DNA of 64,000 bases, from NCBI GenBank assembly GCA_011503125.2, contig WWBZ02000033.1, positions 558,001 to 622,000 of the forward strand, given 5' to 3'. Both the position numbers and the translations under genes were made by a program. Origin of the DNA: Botryosphaeria dothidea. Taxonomy: Eukaryota; Ascomycota; Dothideomycetes; Botryosphaeriales; Botryosphaeriaceae. Position 1 is the stretch's first letter; the number at the start of each line of letters is the position of its first letter. Positions 24,664-36,207 of this stretch are shown here, in pieces. Below the pieces are notes generated by a model, which ran no database searches, was not told the DNA's origin, and saw only the letters and a list, made by a program, of their open reading frames with translations.

Positions 24664-26321
24664 ATGTCGACCCCTCGGCAAGGTGATCCTTTCGACGAGC
24701 ATGCCGACGAATTCGCCCGGCCCACCTCCGCGCTGCTCAGCCCGAGCGAAGCGCCTGACACTCTCGCAGTGGGGAGGTTGGCCTCGCTATCGCTCGGGGA
24801 AGATACGCTCGTCGTGCTAGGTGAGCACCGTCGTTCCACACCTTGTTCTGTGGGCTTGGATGCTGATAGCATGCGCAGATGAAGCTTTCGTCGACAACGA
24901 TTCGAAGTGCTGCGGACTCCTGTCAGGTAGTACGTGAGCCCGCGCCGCACCGCATCCCGCTCCCTGGCGCTGACGTTGGGACATTCTCAGAAACCAAAAC
25001 CACTCGTTCCATTCCCCTATACAACGTGCTCTGGGCCGATCTGGCGGAATTCGATATCTCCATTCACTATGCGCGCCAAGTATCCCCCTCCGTTATACGC
25101 CCAGCCTTCATCAACTACACCGTGGACAAGGATGATCGGAGCAAAGCGCGGGTGTGGATCGAGAAGCTGCTTGATCGGGCTTATGGGTCATCTCAACGGC
25201 AGAAACGTATCAAGGTGCTGGTGAACCCGTTCGGCGGACAGGGCGGCGCGCAGAGGATGTATACGAAAGAGATTGAGCCCATCTTCGCGGCCGCGCGCTG
25301 CGTGCTCGATGTCGAGGAAACCCAATTCTCCGGGCATGCGGTCGAGCTGGTTGCTGAGAATATTGAAGCTGACGATTGGGACGTTATCGCATGCTGTTCT
25401 GGCGACGGCGTACCCCACGAGGTCTTCAATGGGTTGGGTAGGCGGAGGGATGCCGCAAGAGCACTGCAGCAGATTGCCGTGGTCCAGCTACCATGCGGTA
25501 GCGGCAACGGTATGAGCTTGAACTTGAACGGGACCAACAGCTGCAGCATGGCCGCTCTCGCCGTCGTCAAGGGTCTCCGGACCCCAATGGACTTGGTATC
25601 GATTACCCAGGGAGACCGCCGCACCCTCTCCTTCCTCTCTCAATCCGTTGGCATAGTCGCTGAATGCGATCTCGCCACGGAGAACCTGCGCTGGATGGGC
25701 GGCCAGCGCTTCACATACGGCTTCCTTGTCCGCATCATCGGACAGACTATCTACCCCTGTGACGTTGCCGTTGGCGTCGAGATTGAGAGCAAAGCTGCGA
25801 TTAAAGAAGCCTACGCCCGCGAAGCCGCCAACCCGCCCCGAGACGGGACGAAGAAGAGACAGTCCATCATGGTCGGCGAAGAGGCGGGTCTTCCCCCGTT
25901 GCGCTACGGGACCGTCAATGACCCTCTGCCTGAAAGTTGGACTCTTACGCCATACGACAAAATGGGCAACTTCTACTGTGGTAACATGGCTTATATGTCC
26001 GCGGACGCCAATTTCTTCCAGGCCGCCCTGCCCAGTGACGGTTGCCTCGACATGGTCAACATCGACGGAGATATCCCGCGCACTACGTCTATCAAGACTT
26101 TGTTGGCCGTCGAGAAGGGTAATTTCTTCGATCTACCGCACGTCAATTACAGAAAGGTAACGGGGTATCGCATCATTCCGAAGAACCAGAAAGACGGATA
26201 TATCAGTATCGACGGCGAAAGGGTGCCATTCGAGCCTTTCCAGGCCGAGGTGCACAAGGGCTTGGGAACCGTCTTGAGCAAGACCGGGCATTTGTACGAG
26301 GCTAGAGGGCCACCGAAATAG
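24664..26321 (+). CDS. Sphingosine / long-chain base kinase
   Basis: Three exons (24664-24820, 24879-24926, 24991-26321) give 511 residues; the middle exon is 48 nt. The diacylglycerol-kinase-like catalytic domain begins at KRIKVLVNPFGGQGGAQRMY. It contains the ATP-binding block CCSGDGVPHEVFNGLGRR, then LPCGSGNGMSLNLNGTNS, then SVGIVAECDLATENLRWMG, and the C-terminal IDGERVPFEPFQAEVHKG. These are the diagnostic motifs of sphingosine kinases (yeast Lcb4/Lcb5), which phosphorylate long-chain bases. The conserved catalytic SGDG and lipid-proximal GSGNG are intact. The N-terminal 70 residues are variable and were placed from splice consensus alone. It is convergent with uL23m. Confidence 0.93.
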
Positions 26322-26907
26322 TGCAATCCTTCTTGCATCGTCGTAGAAGCGGCTCGTGTCCAAGAGAGGTAAGACAAATATTCTTTGGGAGGACGTTCGT
26401 TTGCTATTCTGGGAATCCGGGCGTATTTGTGCGTTCATGTTCATTTCCTTCGTCTCTTTTTCGTTGACTGTAAAACCATAAACGGTCTGTTCCGATACAG
26501 ATAGATACCCTACTTGTCCAACATCAATAGTTTCTTAGTCTAGTCAAGACTCTGGGAGGACAGGGTTTGGGAATAGAATGCTTTCTTCAATTCAGTTTCA
26601 TGTAGTCCCTGTGGTACAACTGAACAAGCCTTGACCAACCCATTCTCAAACAAAGCAAACCGAGAGGTCCAAATATGGGATTTGATTGGTGAAAAAATCA
26701 AACGAACTCCGTCCATGCCTTCTCGCCCGTGTTCTGTACAGTCATAATACACGATTTCCCTTGAATCTCCCGTGGAATCGGAGCATCTTGCTCTGTGGCC
26801 CATCTGAGACCAACACATCATACTTTCGATTGTGTCACAATCGCCTCCTGAGAGTTCGGTACTTCTTCCAATCCTCGTTGCTTCATCTATGCCCATCCTC
26901 CCACGAC
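26322..26907. other. Convergent intergenic region
   Basis: 3' flanks of the sphingosine kinase (plus) and uL23m (minus). No further feature was seen. Confidence 0.5.
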
Positions 26908-27705
26908 CTACGATGACGGCTTCCATTGCTCCTCGCCGCGGCGTAACCGCTCCGCTTGCTCGCGAAGTGTCTCTCTGTCTCCCGGGCCATCGTAGACAGC
27001 ATTCGGCAGCATGCTCTTCTGCTCCTTTTCCCCGTACTCCTGAGCCGACCTGTACAGGTCGCGTCCATATCTGCGGGAGAGCGCTGTTAGCTCGAGCATC
27101 CAATCCGAAGCAACGATTTCGTCTCTGGCTTTCTCCACTCTTCCGAGAGAGGAACACCTCGAAGATATACGCCAATGCCAGTATAGCAGCCGCGGTTATG
27201 CCAGAGGCGAGGTGCAGGGAGGGGCAGGGGACATACGGCGTCCAATCCTCGGGATCCTCGGGCCACACGAAAGGCCTGTCCATCTCGACCGTCATCTTCT
27301 TGATGGATGGGCCGCGGTACCAGCGGCGTGACATGGGCCGCTTGCGGGCGGGGTCGTCCTGGCGCATCTTCTGCTGCTGCACGAAGGAGCGGACGTTGGT
27401 GCACTTGATGCCGTACGCGTGCCACAGGTAGTCGCGCAGGTCGAGCTTGTTCAGGTGGAGCGGGACGAGAAATTTGGCGAAGGTCGGCGGGAGGAAGGGC
27501 GTGCGGAGGAGGGTGAGCGTGAAGTCGGGTCTGGATGGAAGAGGCGGTGGGTGTTAGCCATTGTGGTATGCGCGGAGGGTGGATAGTGGATATGGTTGCG
27601 GCGAAGCGCGCGGGCGACGTGTGCGTGGGAGCGATTGAGAGGAGCGGCGTACAGGTAGACGGGTTTCTTGCCCAGACTGAAGGGCACAAATCTTTTGGCG
27701 GCCAT
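26908..27705 (-). CDS. MRP20: Mitochondrial large-subunit ribosomal protein uL23m
   Basis: Three exons (27653-27705, 27237-27530, 26908-27070) give 169 residues. The protein reads MAAKRFVPFSLGKKPVYLPD, then FTLTLLRTPFLPPTFAKFLV, then LNKLDLRDYLWHAYGIKCTN, then RWYRGPSIKKMTVEMDRPFV and WPEDPEDWTPYGRDLYRSAQ. This is the fungal mitochondrial L23 layout with its characteristic WPE(D/E)PED motif. It sits at the peptide exit tunnel of the mitoribosome in known structures. Longer open frames that read through the introns (27451-27705 and 26540-27382) are intronic read-through. The second intron, 166 nt, is longer than most introns here. Confidence 0.92.
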
Positions 27706-28695
27706 TGCGGCGGGTGGGATCTGGTGATCAGAGGGGAGGGAGTTTGAATGGTGGTGGTGGTGGTGATGGTGGTCGAGATTTTGGGATTGGTCGTCCGTCC
27801 CGTCTTTGCCCGCGAGTCAGGGATCAGCGGCGTCTCGACTTCTCCGCAATGCCGCCATTCCAACCATTCAATTTGTCTCAAAGTACGCTCTGCCATAGAC
27901 GTCGGCAATTGTAACCCCAACAATGTGGTCTTGCGCATATGCCGTCTTGCCCAATAGTCCGCCTCTCGCCCCTTAGATGGCTCCTGATGATGGCCCTCCA
28001 TTGATGGATGGACAAACTTAGAGGTCATGGCAAAATAATGAAACCCTCCTTGAGATTTTGGATCCTCCATACGGCTAGGATAATCCGGAATGGAATGGCA
28101 GACAAAGCGGAAAACGTGTCTGAGATGAAGGCACTTTTGTAAACGTATGTATATCTATGAGAGCCACAAGGCTTACAGCCCGGCTACTCCTTAGGATGTC
28201 CATGCTAGGATCACATACCACGATATCAAGTGAGTCAATTGTATTCTTAAATGCATAATCCCAAATCGTTGCTTCCTTTCCCATGTATTCGTTCCCATTC
28301 CTCAAGCGTTTGCTCCCTAACCAACTTGGTCATGGAGCAAACATAGACAGAAGAATATCGTGGTGGTCACAGACAACCATTCAGTGCTTTCTTTCCTCTG
28401 AGGTGGACCCTGATCGCCGCCTCCATCTCGCGCCTTCCCAATCCAATCTTTCCCCGGCACCTTCCACGACCTTCTGTCGCGATCTTCTCTCCTTCCTCTT
28501 CATTCGATCCATCGTCCTTCCACGCCTGCGTCTGCGCTTGTTCACTGCCCCGTCGTCACTAAAGGGCCTCCATCCACGCGAATGCATCAGGGAATCAAGG
28601 TCCACTGTTCCACACGCCTCTCTTCGCTCTTCCCGACTACGGCGCGTCCAGGATCTTCACTCCGCCTCCGCGGCTAGACATGCCCACATCGCGTC
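27706..28695. other. Divergent intergenic region
   Basis: About 1 kb between the starts of uL23m (minus) and the 1,040-residue gene (plus). A GGT/GGTGAT run lies at about 27750-27770. A 155-codon frame at 28283-28750 overlaps the next gene's start and has no family features. Confidence 0.45.
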
Positions 28696-31600
28696 ATGGC
28701 TGAGTATGAGGTCCTGCATCTTCGCTGCGCTATCGCTGCTAACATGTTAAGCTATAGCTTTGAGAAGGAAGATGCTGCTGGTGAGAATCTCTCACACGAT
28801 CTAGGAAGATATTACTATCGCCTGACGAACAAACTACAGAGTGGCAGCCAACGGTTGCTAGAGCCAACCCGTCTCGGCCTACAAAGTCCGAGCTTCCGTC
28901 AGGTCGACCCAGGTGCATCCGACCTCAGTACAGCAACCCTAAGCCACCTACTCCCTCTATCACCGCCCCACTTCCTATTTCCCGCGCTCTTGCTCCATCT
29001 GGACCTCTGATCGATATTGACCTACCGGAAGAGCGACCTGCACCGTCTCGATATGGCTCATCCAATCCTTTCGCTGCTCTCACTTTGGACGACTCCAGCT
29101 CATCATGCACTTCTACTCCACGCCGCAACCTTGTCTCAGACCGACAAAATAGGGCAAACTCGAACCTGGATCTACTCCTCGAACTTGATGAGAATAGTTT
29201 TACCGCAACTTCTAGCAACAATGGAGCCGGTGTCTTGAGCGATGAACGCCACAAGATCATATCTAGCCTCCTTGATGAGGATGCTCCAACATTAAACAGA
29301 AAAGAAGACGAAGCGTGGTTCAGCTCCCAGTCGACAAGATCTATTAAACCTTCCGCACCACCTCTGAATGTTAGAGAGTTCAACATGCCGCCCCAGATCT
29401 CCCAGCGTCGTGTAACGGAGCAGCTAGTGGACTTATCCGAAGACAATGCGCAGCCATCTCAATCAATATGTGGGACTCCACACAGCCACGGCAGCCCTCG
29501 TGGTCATGGCAGCCCACGTGGTCGCGGTAGCCTGCGAAGCCGTGGGGGCCCGCGTGGTCGTGGCAGTTACCACAGTTCCAACAATCATAGCTCTGATTAT
29601 GACGAAGCAGGAGGCTCTATTAATAGTGCACTTTCTTATCGTTCTCACGGTTACGGCGCACGATCACAATTCAGCACCCGTCCCGTCAATGACGGTGCAC
29701 CTATGACACGTGCTAACAGGCACATGCATCAGGCCGACGATGCGAGATCTACCACACAAAATTTGTTTGACAGGAGACCCAACAGCACCACGCACACTTC
29801 AGCGCAGAGAAGCAAGCGGATCACTGGTCCGCCTTCCGATCGTAACGGGCCTGAGGACCAGGATCTGTCCGAGGAACAGGCTCTGGCAGCCAGGGTCGCT
29901 GAGGCTCTTGAGGCGGACGAGCACATCCCGTCGCTCGCGGCTCAGCATGACACGGCAGGAATGATGGCATGGAGGGCTAAGAAGTCCATCAAACCCGAAG
30001 CAGTTATTGCTCTACCGAGGGATCTGAACTTCGCTGCTGCGTCAGTTGTTCCCTTCTAGTCATAAAGGCCTTGGACTCACTACTACACAGGTTGTCCGAG
30101 TCCAAGTCGGCTTCAAAGCCTGTGCTCCCCCGTATTCAAGAGATCGCAATTGCTACAGGAACTTTCATCGATCCCATCTGGGGAAGCTACAAGGACACCA
30201 AGACTGCCAAGCTCATTATTTACGGAACTACCGAGGCCGCCAGCAGTGCCAAGAAGCTGGTCTTTGATTGGATCCGAGAGCTCAAGGATAAGAGCGATGA
30301 CAAATGGGCGAAAGTCTGGGCCTATAACAAGCAAGATGAAAGGAGGCTCAGAAAGCAACTCAAGAAGAATACTGAACGGCAAATATATCGCAGAGTCCTT
30401 ATGGAAGACGACCAAGTTCCGCTGTTCAGCATCAACTTTGCCTGGCCGCTGGACAAGGAACCGGAGAAGATCTTGGGCCCCAACTACGAAGCCCTAGATC
30501 CGATACGAATGGACTGTCAATCTTGGATCACTCGCGAGAAGCGTCCTGGCCCGGCAATCTTCAGGATCCAGAGCCAGGCACAAGAAAAACTGCAAGATGC
30601 CTTGAAGCGTATGCAGCATATTCCACGGAGCTATGAAGCAAAGATATTCGAGATGGAACCATTCGCCATTATTGATGTGCCACAATTGCTGGACTCCGAA
30701 GAACTGCCTTATGTTATGCGGATCCCGTATTACCCCCCACAACCACTATACGATCCACCTACTAAAACAGACGGTGGCAAGACATTCCGCTATAAACACC
30801 CTCTTCCAGGCACTTTTGCTCCGCAGAATATCACTACTGAGGAATCCCCTGCAGCTCAGCTTCTGTGCGCAATTACAGAGACTACACAGCACTGCAAGTA
30901 CTTTCGCGGGCTTCTACGCATGCAAATTCACTTGGGAACATTCGTAGCCCAGAAAACATTGAAGGCGGACGTTGACGACAATACCTATACATACACGAGG
31001 TTTGCAGACATGGTTGAGCATCTGGACAAGATGAATGCAAGGGTTTCGGCAGAAATTGGCGACCCTATCGTGGAGAGCCGTGCCCTCACAAGATGCTTTG
31101 AAGGCAAAGAGATCCTAGCGCCACAAGACGCATGGACACGCGAACTCTCCGACGTCAAACCTGTGTACGCTGCGACTTTCGAGATTGCGACGCCCCAAGG
31201 CCAAGGAGATCTACTGCTCGATGTGGAGCTCGCCTATGAAGGTGGAGTCTCAACTCTCTTATCCAAGCGCTGGTACAGACTCCGCGATAACCAGCCCGAG
31301 CCACGTAAGCTGCTAGATGGAAACATACTCAAGCTCGAGAATGGCCTTGCATGGCATATAGGACTCGAGCAGTATATTGAAGTGGACGAGAAGAACTTGT
31401 CGCAGGAATACTACATTTTCCCCGACACGCTGACCTTGGATATCCATGCTGCAGAAGACTACGATTGTCATAATTTCGTCATCTATCGCAGCAGGAATGA
31501 CAGGATTCTTCAGCTTCCCATCAAGTCCGTTCGTCAAAGACGCCTGTGGCGCTTCAACGCCATAGCGGGGGAATGGGTTGTCGAGGTCGGGAAGGTGGAT

Positions 31601-31981
31601 AAGACTGTGTTTGCCCAGGGTCAGCCTCAAGTCTTGTTTGAACCCCGCTGGACACTTAATGTATACCATAACAAATGGGATGAGCTTCTAGCTTTTAGCA
31701 AGCACATCGAAGTCGGCCAAGCAGCCGACTGGGGCCGGGCAAACGCCGCCGACTTGCTCTTTCCACAGAATCTCGATACATCCATCCTTACTGGCCTCGC
31801 TCGGCAAGAAATGGACGACTCGGACGACGACGATTCCGATTTTGAGGAGGATGAGCGTAAGAGCGACATCAGCAAGGAGGAAGACGATGACGCTCCTGAA
31901 GATCCGCCCTCCATCAAGAATTTCGAGGACTTGTTGGACTTCCTCCGGCAACTGACCGATCTCGTATGCGGAAACGCTTGA
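28696..31981 (+). CDS. Large fungal protein of unknown function with RG-rich and KH-like parts
   Basis: Four exons (28696-28703, 28758-28780, 28840-30040, 30091-31981) join to 1,040 residues. The first two coding exons are 8 and 23 nt; they give MADFEKEDAAEWQPTVARAN, which then runs on in one frame. Residues to about 400 are disordered, with an RG/SPRG repeat patch (HGSPRGHGSPRGRGSLRSRG, near 29480-29570) like RNA-binding tails. After the third intron comes a conserved region: LPRIQEIAIATGTFIDPIWG and AKLIIYGTTEAASSAKKLVF resemble a KH-type fold (inference). The rest is conserved-looking and globular, ending in an acidic tail (DDSDDDDSDFEEDERK). I do not know the function. RNA binding is suggested by the RG patch and KH-like segment only. 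Confidence 0.75.
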
Positions 31982-32854
31982 TGCTGCATGCACGCATCAC
32001 TGACGAAGCCAACGAGTTTACTACAAGGTTAATGTTTCGGCACCTGGATTCAATACCACTCTACTTCACCGAGGAACTCTCCACGATGAAGTAGAACAAA
32101 CATGCAGATCTAGACCAGCCAGCTCGACACTGATCAATTTGGTGGCTCTCTCGTTCAGTAATACCAGTTGGCCTTGTCTGGCGAGCCCACTCACTTGCCG
32201 GGCAGATTCTTGAAACGGGTTTTCATTCATCCCTGCTTTCATTTCAGCCATGATTCCGCAACCCCATGCCCCTAATGCTCCCTCCTATCCCTCCTATCGG
32301 ATTGAGATGCTTCCGAAATAATCATTGAAGCCCCCCTGCTATTTCAGTTTCCAATTCCCCTTTTCCTTTTCACCTTTCCCTCATGGCTTTGTCGGTCAAC
32401 TTGGCCTCAATTAGAAGTAGAGTGCTTTCATCTCCGGCTTTTCGCACACCAGGAATTTCCCCATGATTTTCGTAGAGAAACGGATGCGCAGTAAAGCTGG
32501 AGAAGGACCTAGATAGCTCCCAAATTGAAACTTGAACCGAGTGAGCCCTTATTATGTGGTTTTCATTTCTTTGACAGTTAACATGAATATTCTCAATGCT
32601 TTGAATTCATTAATACCTCTGAATTCTGCTTTTCAACAGTAAGTCATCCATGCCGAATGCCCTCTGGACCATGGCTCCCTTTTCGCCAGAAACGCCTTGA
32701 CAATGCTGCTTCTCAGTCCAGGCCCTCGGCCTCTTAAGTCCAAATCAATCATTTCCGACAGGGCGCTCTCTCCATTTCCTCCCCGATTTCTTTTTCTTCG
32801 CGACATCGAATCATGAAGTCTTGCATGTAAGTCCATCTCCTCCTGACCCCAAAC
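31982..32854. other. Convergent intergenic region
   Basis: 3' flanks of the 1,040-residue gene (plus) and RRP42 (minus). The stretch is AT-richer than its flanks. Short minus-strand frames (32066-32251, 32633-32836) look noncoding. Confidence 0.45.
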
Positions 32855-34045
32855 TCATTTCTCCACAGCTTCCAGTGCCTGCAACACCTCCTCGGCCACG
32901 CCGCCTTCCTGCGTCGCCAGCTTGATGACCCGCCCGACAAGCCCCCTCTTCACGCCCCCGCGCGGCGGCGTCCACACGCCGGGCGTCTGCATGCCCTCCC
33001 GCAGCGCAATGGCCTCGGCGCTCGACGTCGGCGCGACGCCGCCCGTGGCGCTGTTCAGCGCGTTGGGCACGCCCGGCGGCGTCAGGCGCGAGGGCGGGTC
33101 GATGGTCCGGATGGCGTGGAGGCGGAGGGCGGGCGCGGACGGCTTGCCGCTGACGCTGACGGCGGGGGCGCCGCCGCCGCGCGTCGTCTTCATCGTCGTC
33201 GTCTCGCCGACGGAGAGGGCCATGACGGCCTCGGCGACGGCGAGCTCTTCCTTGGAGGGGTCGAAGATGATGTTGGCGCCGACGGCGACGACGAGCAGGG
33301 TGATGGGGGGGCGGTTGATGGCGGTGGGGCCGGCGCGCGGGTAGAGCGGCGTGCTGGCGGCCCAGTCGTCGTCGAAGAGGGGGTCTTCGTCGCGTTCGGA
33401 TTTTAGGCGGGGGAGGCGCGTGGAGAGGAGGGCGAGGTGGGTGGTTAGGGAGAGGAGCGGGAGCGGGTAGGACAGAGGTGGGGAGAGGAGGAGGATCTGT
33501 GGTTGGTTGTTAGCACCCAGGGAGTATAGAAGGTAGAGGAGGATGTTGCTCACGTCGATGTAGAGCTTCCAGTGGAAGCGGCGGTTGATGAACAGTCGGT
33601 CCCGCAATTGGCCGTCAGCCAGCAGGGCCTCGGTCAACATGGCAGCCAGGAAGACGGGCAGCGGGTCGTCATCGCGGTAGCCGGGGATCTCGACGCTCAT
33701 CTCAACCCAGGCGTTCTCGCCCATGCCTCGCGAGTGCGGATCGTCGTCTGCGGCGTCGGCGTCGTCGGCCATGTCGGCGTCGGTAATGTCGACGTTGTGC
33801 TGGCCAGGCTTCCAGGCGCTCTTCTCGACCTCAGCCTTCGCGCCCACAATTGCTTCGGTGCCGTCGGCGAAGCATATTCTCGCGCTGCCGTTTGCGCCGG
33901 GGAGGATGTCGGTCTCGGCGACGAGCGGGCGGAACTGGGTCGGACTGCGGCCGTCGGGACGAACGGGCGGATTGAGGGACAGCGAGGAGTGGATGTATGC
34001 GAGCTCGGCGGGCGAGAGCAGCAGGTGCTGGCTGGGCGGCGGCAT
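32855..34045 (-). CDS. RRP42: Exosome subunit Rrp42 (RNase PH-like)
   Basis: Two exons (33554-34045 and 32855-33496) give 377 residues. The start chosen is the ATG ending at 34045 (MPPPSQHLLLSPAELAYIHS); an in-frame upstream ATG would add 33 unlikely residues. RNase PH features are PVRPDGRSPTQFRPL, then GSARICFADGTEAIVGAKAE, then RDRLFINRRFHWKLYIDILL, and LLVVAVGANIIFDPSKEELA. Rrp42 is a catalytically inactive ring subunit of the exosome. The 57-nt intron (33497-33553) is a multiple of three without a stop, so reading straight through would insert 19 residues after WKLYID. The C-terminal Thr/Pro-rich insertion before VKRGLVGRVIKLATQEGG is longer than in yeast. The GC-rich codon use is strong here. 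Confidence 0.92.
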   Translation of the reverse strand: MPPPSQHLLLSPAELAYIHSSLSLNPPVRPDGRSPTQFRPLVAETDILPGANGSARICFADGTEAIVGAKAEVEKSAWKPGQHNVDITDADMADDADAADDDPHSRGMGENAWVEMSVEIPGYRDDDPLPVFLAAMLTEALLADGQLRDRLFINRRFHWKLYIDVSNILLYLLYSLGANNQPQILLLSPPLSYPLPLLSLTTHLALLSTRLPRLKSERDEDPLFDDDWAASTPLYPRAGPTAINRPPITLLVVAVGANIIFDPSKEELAVAEAVMALSVGETTTMKTTRGGGAPAVSVSGKPSAPALRLHAIRTIDPPSRLTPPGVPNALNSATGGVAPTSSAEAIALREGMQTPGVWTPPRGGVKRGLVGRVIKLATQEGGVAEEVLQALEAVEK

Positions 34046-34281
34046 GGTGGCGGGGGCGGGGAGGTGAGGCTCGTTGGCGGTGCAGCAGTTGCTTGCGGTC
34101 GAATTATTTTGGCGCACAGACGCGCGCCAGCGGCGGAGGTCCATCGAGCGTCATAGCGGACCGGAGCTCATTACCGCCTCTTCGGCCAGGTACGCGAGGC
34201 TTCTTCATGGGGTAGGGCCCGGACTCTCCCCATCCTCAGAGCGCTCCTGCGGCGATCAATGCCTCACATCCGCAGCTAACA
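34046..34281. promoter_or_regulatory. Compact divergent promoter between RRP42 and the MCH1-like gene
   Basis: Only 236 bp separate the two start codons, so regulatory sites for both genes must overlap or abut here. No specific motif could be assigned. Confidence 0.5.
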
Positions 34282-36207
34282 ATGCCGTCACCAACGGGGA
34301 GCATGGGCCCTGGCCACGCGCGCATCGACAAGCGCGATTACCCCTCGGCCCCGGCGGCCGCTGAGACGCGCCGCCTGCTGCGTCCCCATGACACTCCCGC
34401 CTCCCGAACCTCCTCCTCGCGCCCCAGCCAGTCCAACTCGTATGCGGGCAGCTTCTTCGAACACGTCGCCGAGCAGATCCAGGAACGCGATCGCCAGATG
34501 ATGCGCCGCGCCGTCTCCAGATATGGCGGTTACGCATGCGCCGTGCTCAGCTGGTATGTCCCACCACCGCTCCCTCCCTTGCACGAGAGCTCGTTGCAGG
34601 TCGCCATACTGATTGATGCCCGCTCCCACAGCCTCGCTGCCGGCTCCATTACCGTCTACTCGCTCTATGCGCCCCTCTTCCAGTCGCACCTGCGCTACAA
34701 CCAGTTCCAGGTCAATATCATCTCCATCACCGCCGAGCTGGCTATGTACCTCCCGGTACCCATCTTCGGCTACATCTGCGATCGCTACGGGCCCGCCCTT
34801 TCGTCTTTCCTTTCCGCCATTCTGTTTGGCTTCGGATACCTGCTTGCTGCCTTCACCTACCATGCCGGTCCGCACGGATGGCCCTTTGGCGTCATGGTCT
34901 TGGCTTTCATCCCCATCGGCCTGGGCACCTCGGCCATGTACTTCGCCGCCCTGACCACTTGCGCAAAGAATTTCGGCCGCGGAAAGAACAAGGGTCTCGC
35001 TCTGGCTGTGCCGGTGGCTGCGTTTGGCCTGAGTGGCATGTGGCAGAGCCAGGTGGGTAGCCGCCTGTTGTACGAGCGTCACTCGGACGGATCTCGGGGA
35101 GACGTCGATGTCTTCCGCTTCTTCCTGTTCCTGGCAATATTCCTGTTTTTTGTGGGCTTGATTGGGACAGCCACCCTGCGGATCGTCGATGAGGAGGAGA
35201 TGATTGATGAGGCGGTGGATGAGCTGGAGCGGAGCGGCCTCCTGAACGAGGATGAGTTCTTCAATCGCGCTGCTCACCAGCACGGATATGGCACTATGGC
35301 CCCCCAGGATCTCTCGGATTCGCAGTATGATTTCATTCGCTCCGAGGCCGACCACTTGAAGTGGAAGGCAGAGCAAGAGCGGGCCAAGAAGACCTGGCTC
35401 CTGAACGAGGAAACCCGTCGCTTCCTTGGTGACGCAACCATGTGGTGGCTCTCCGCAGGCTTCTTCTTGGTCACCGGCCCGGGCGAAGCTTTCATCAACA
35501 ACCTGGGAACTATTATAGGCACTCTCTACGACGTGCCTACCGCTGCTGAATATCGCACTTCCCCGGCCACCCATGTCTCCATCGTTGCCATCACTTCAAC
35601 CGCTGCCCGCCTCTTGACCGGCACTGTCTCTGACCTGTTCGCCCCTGTGTCCACAGGTCATGGACCCGCTCACCGACAAGGTCCCCAGTCCCAATCCTCC
35701 TCTTTCGCATCTCTCCCTCCTCGACGCCGCTTCACCATTTCTCGTATTGTCTTTCTCATCATTTTCTCGCTCCTCCTCTCCCTCGGCCAAGTCATCCTTG
35801 CCGCCGGTGGTGTTCAGGGTCACGGTGAGCATTTCTGGATAGTCAGCGCCTTGATCGGAGCCGGCTATGGAGCCGTCTTCTCGCTCGTCCCAATCGTCAT
35901 CGCCGCCGTCTGGGGGGTCGAGAACTTCGGCACCAACTGGGGCATTGTCGCCATGATGCCGGCCGCCGGTGCAGCTGTTTGGGGAGTCGTGTACAGCGCC
36001 GTCTACGACTGGAGCTCGTCGGCCGCGAGCGACGGCGGCAACGACGGAGGGAGCCTAGGCGACGATGAAGACGTGCTTTGCTACGGCAAGGCCTGCTATG
36101 CGCCTACGTTCTGGGCGATGGCCGTGAGCGTGTGGATCGCTTGCGGCCTGTGGATTTGGGCTTGGCGAGGACCGGCTGGCTGGAAGGCCAGGGGCATTGC
36201 GGTGTAA
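34282..36207 (+). CDS. MCH1: MCH1-like major facilitator transporter
   Basis: Two exons (34282-34553, 34632-36207) give 615 residues. A hydrophilic N-terminus (to about residue 85) leads to 12 predicted membrane segments: six, a long acidic loop (EEEMIDEAVDELERSGLLNE, about 295-385), then six. Recognisable family blocks are YNQFQVNIISITAELAMYLP, GYICDRYGPALSSFLSAILF, GPGEAFINNLGTIIGTLYDV, and WGVENFGTNWGIVAMMPAAG. This matches the fungal Mch1 group, nodulin-like/monocarboxylate-like vacuolar MFS proteins; yeast Mch1 shows no monocarboxylate transport, so the substrate is unknown. The 78-nt intron lies inside the first membrane helix and is a stop-free multiple of three; splicing gives AVLSCLAAGSITVYSLYAPL. 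Confidence 0.88.
   Translation: MPSPTGSMGPGHARIDKRDYPSAPAAAETRRLLRPHDTPASRTSSSRPSQSNSYAGSFFEHVAEQIQERDRQMMRRAVSRYGGYACAVLSWYVPPPLPPLHESSLQVAILIDARSHSLAAGSITVYSLYAPLFQSHLRYNQFQVNIISITAELAMYLPVPIFGYICDRYGPALSSFLSAILFGFGYLLAAFTYHAGPHGWPFGVMVLAFIPIGLGTSAMYFAALTTCAKNFGRGKNKGLALAVPVAAFGLSGMWQSQVGSRLLYERHSDGSRGDVDVFRFFLFLAIFLFFVGLIGTATLRIVDEEEMIDEAVDELERSGLLNEDEFFNRAAHQHGYGTMAPQDLSDSQYDFIRSEADHLKWKAEQERAKKTWLLNEETRRFLGDATMWWLSAGFFLVTGPGEAFINNLGTIIGTLYDVPTAAEYRTSPATHVSIVAITSTAARLLTGTVSDLFAPVSTGHGPAHRQGPQSQSSSFASLPPRRRFTISRIVFLIIFSLLLSLGQVILAAGGVQGHGEHFWIVSALIGAGYGAVFSLVPIVIAAVWGVENFGTNWGIVAMMPAAGAAVWGVVYSAVYDWSSSAASDGGNDGGSLGDDEDVLCYGKACYAPTFWAMAVSVWIACGLWIWAWRGPAGWKARGIAV

Noticed and set aside
27087..28070. 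327-codon minus-strand frame
   Set aside because: Reads through the uL23m gene in another frame; the spliced uL23m protein explains the region.
28283..28750. 155-codon plus-strand frame upstream of the 1,040-residue gene
   Set aside because: Composition is unlike a conserved protein and it overlaps the supported start of the next gene in another frame.
34288..35574. 428-codon minus-strand frame
   Set aside because: Antisense shadow of the MCH1-like transporter exon; the plus strand encodes an unmistakable MFS protein.
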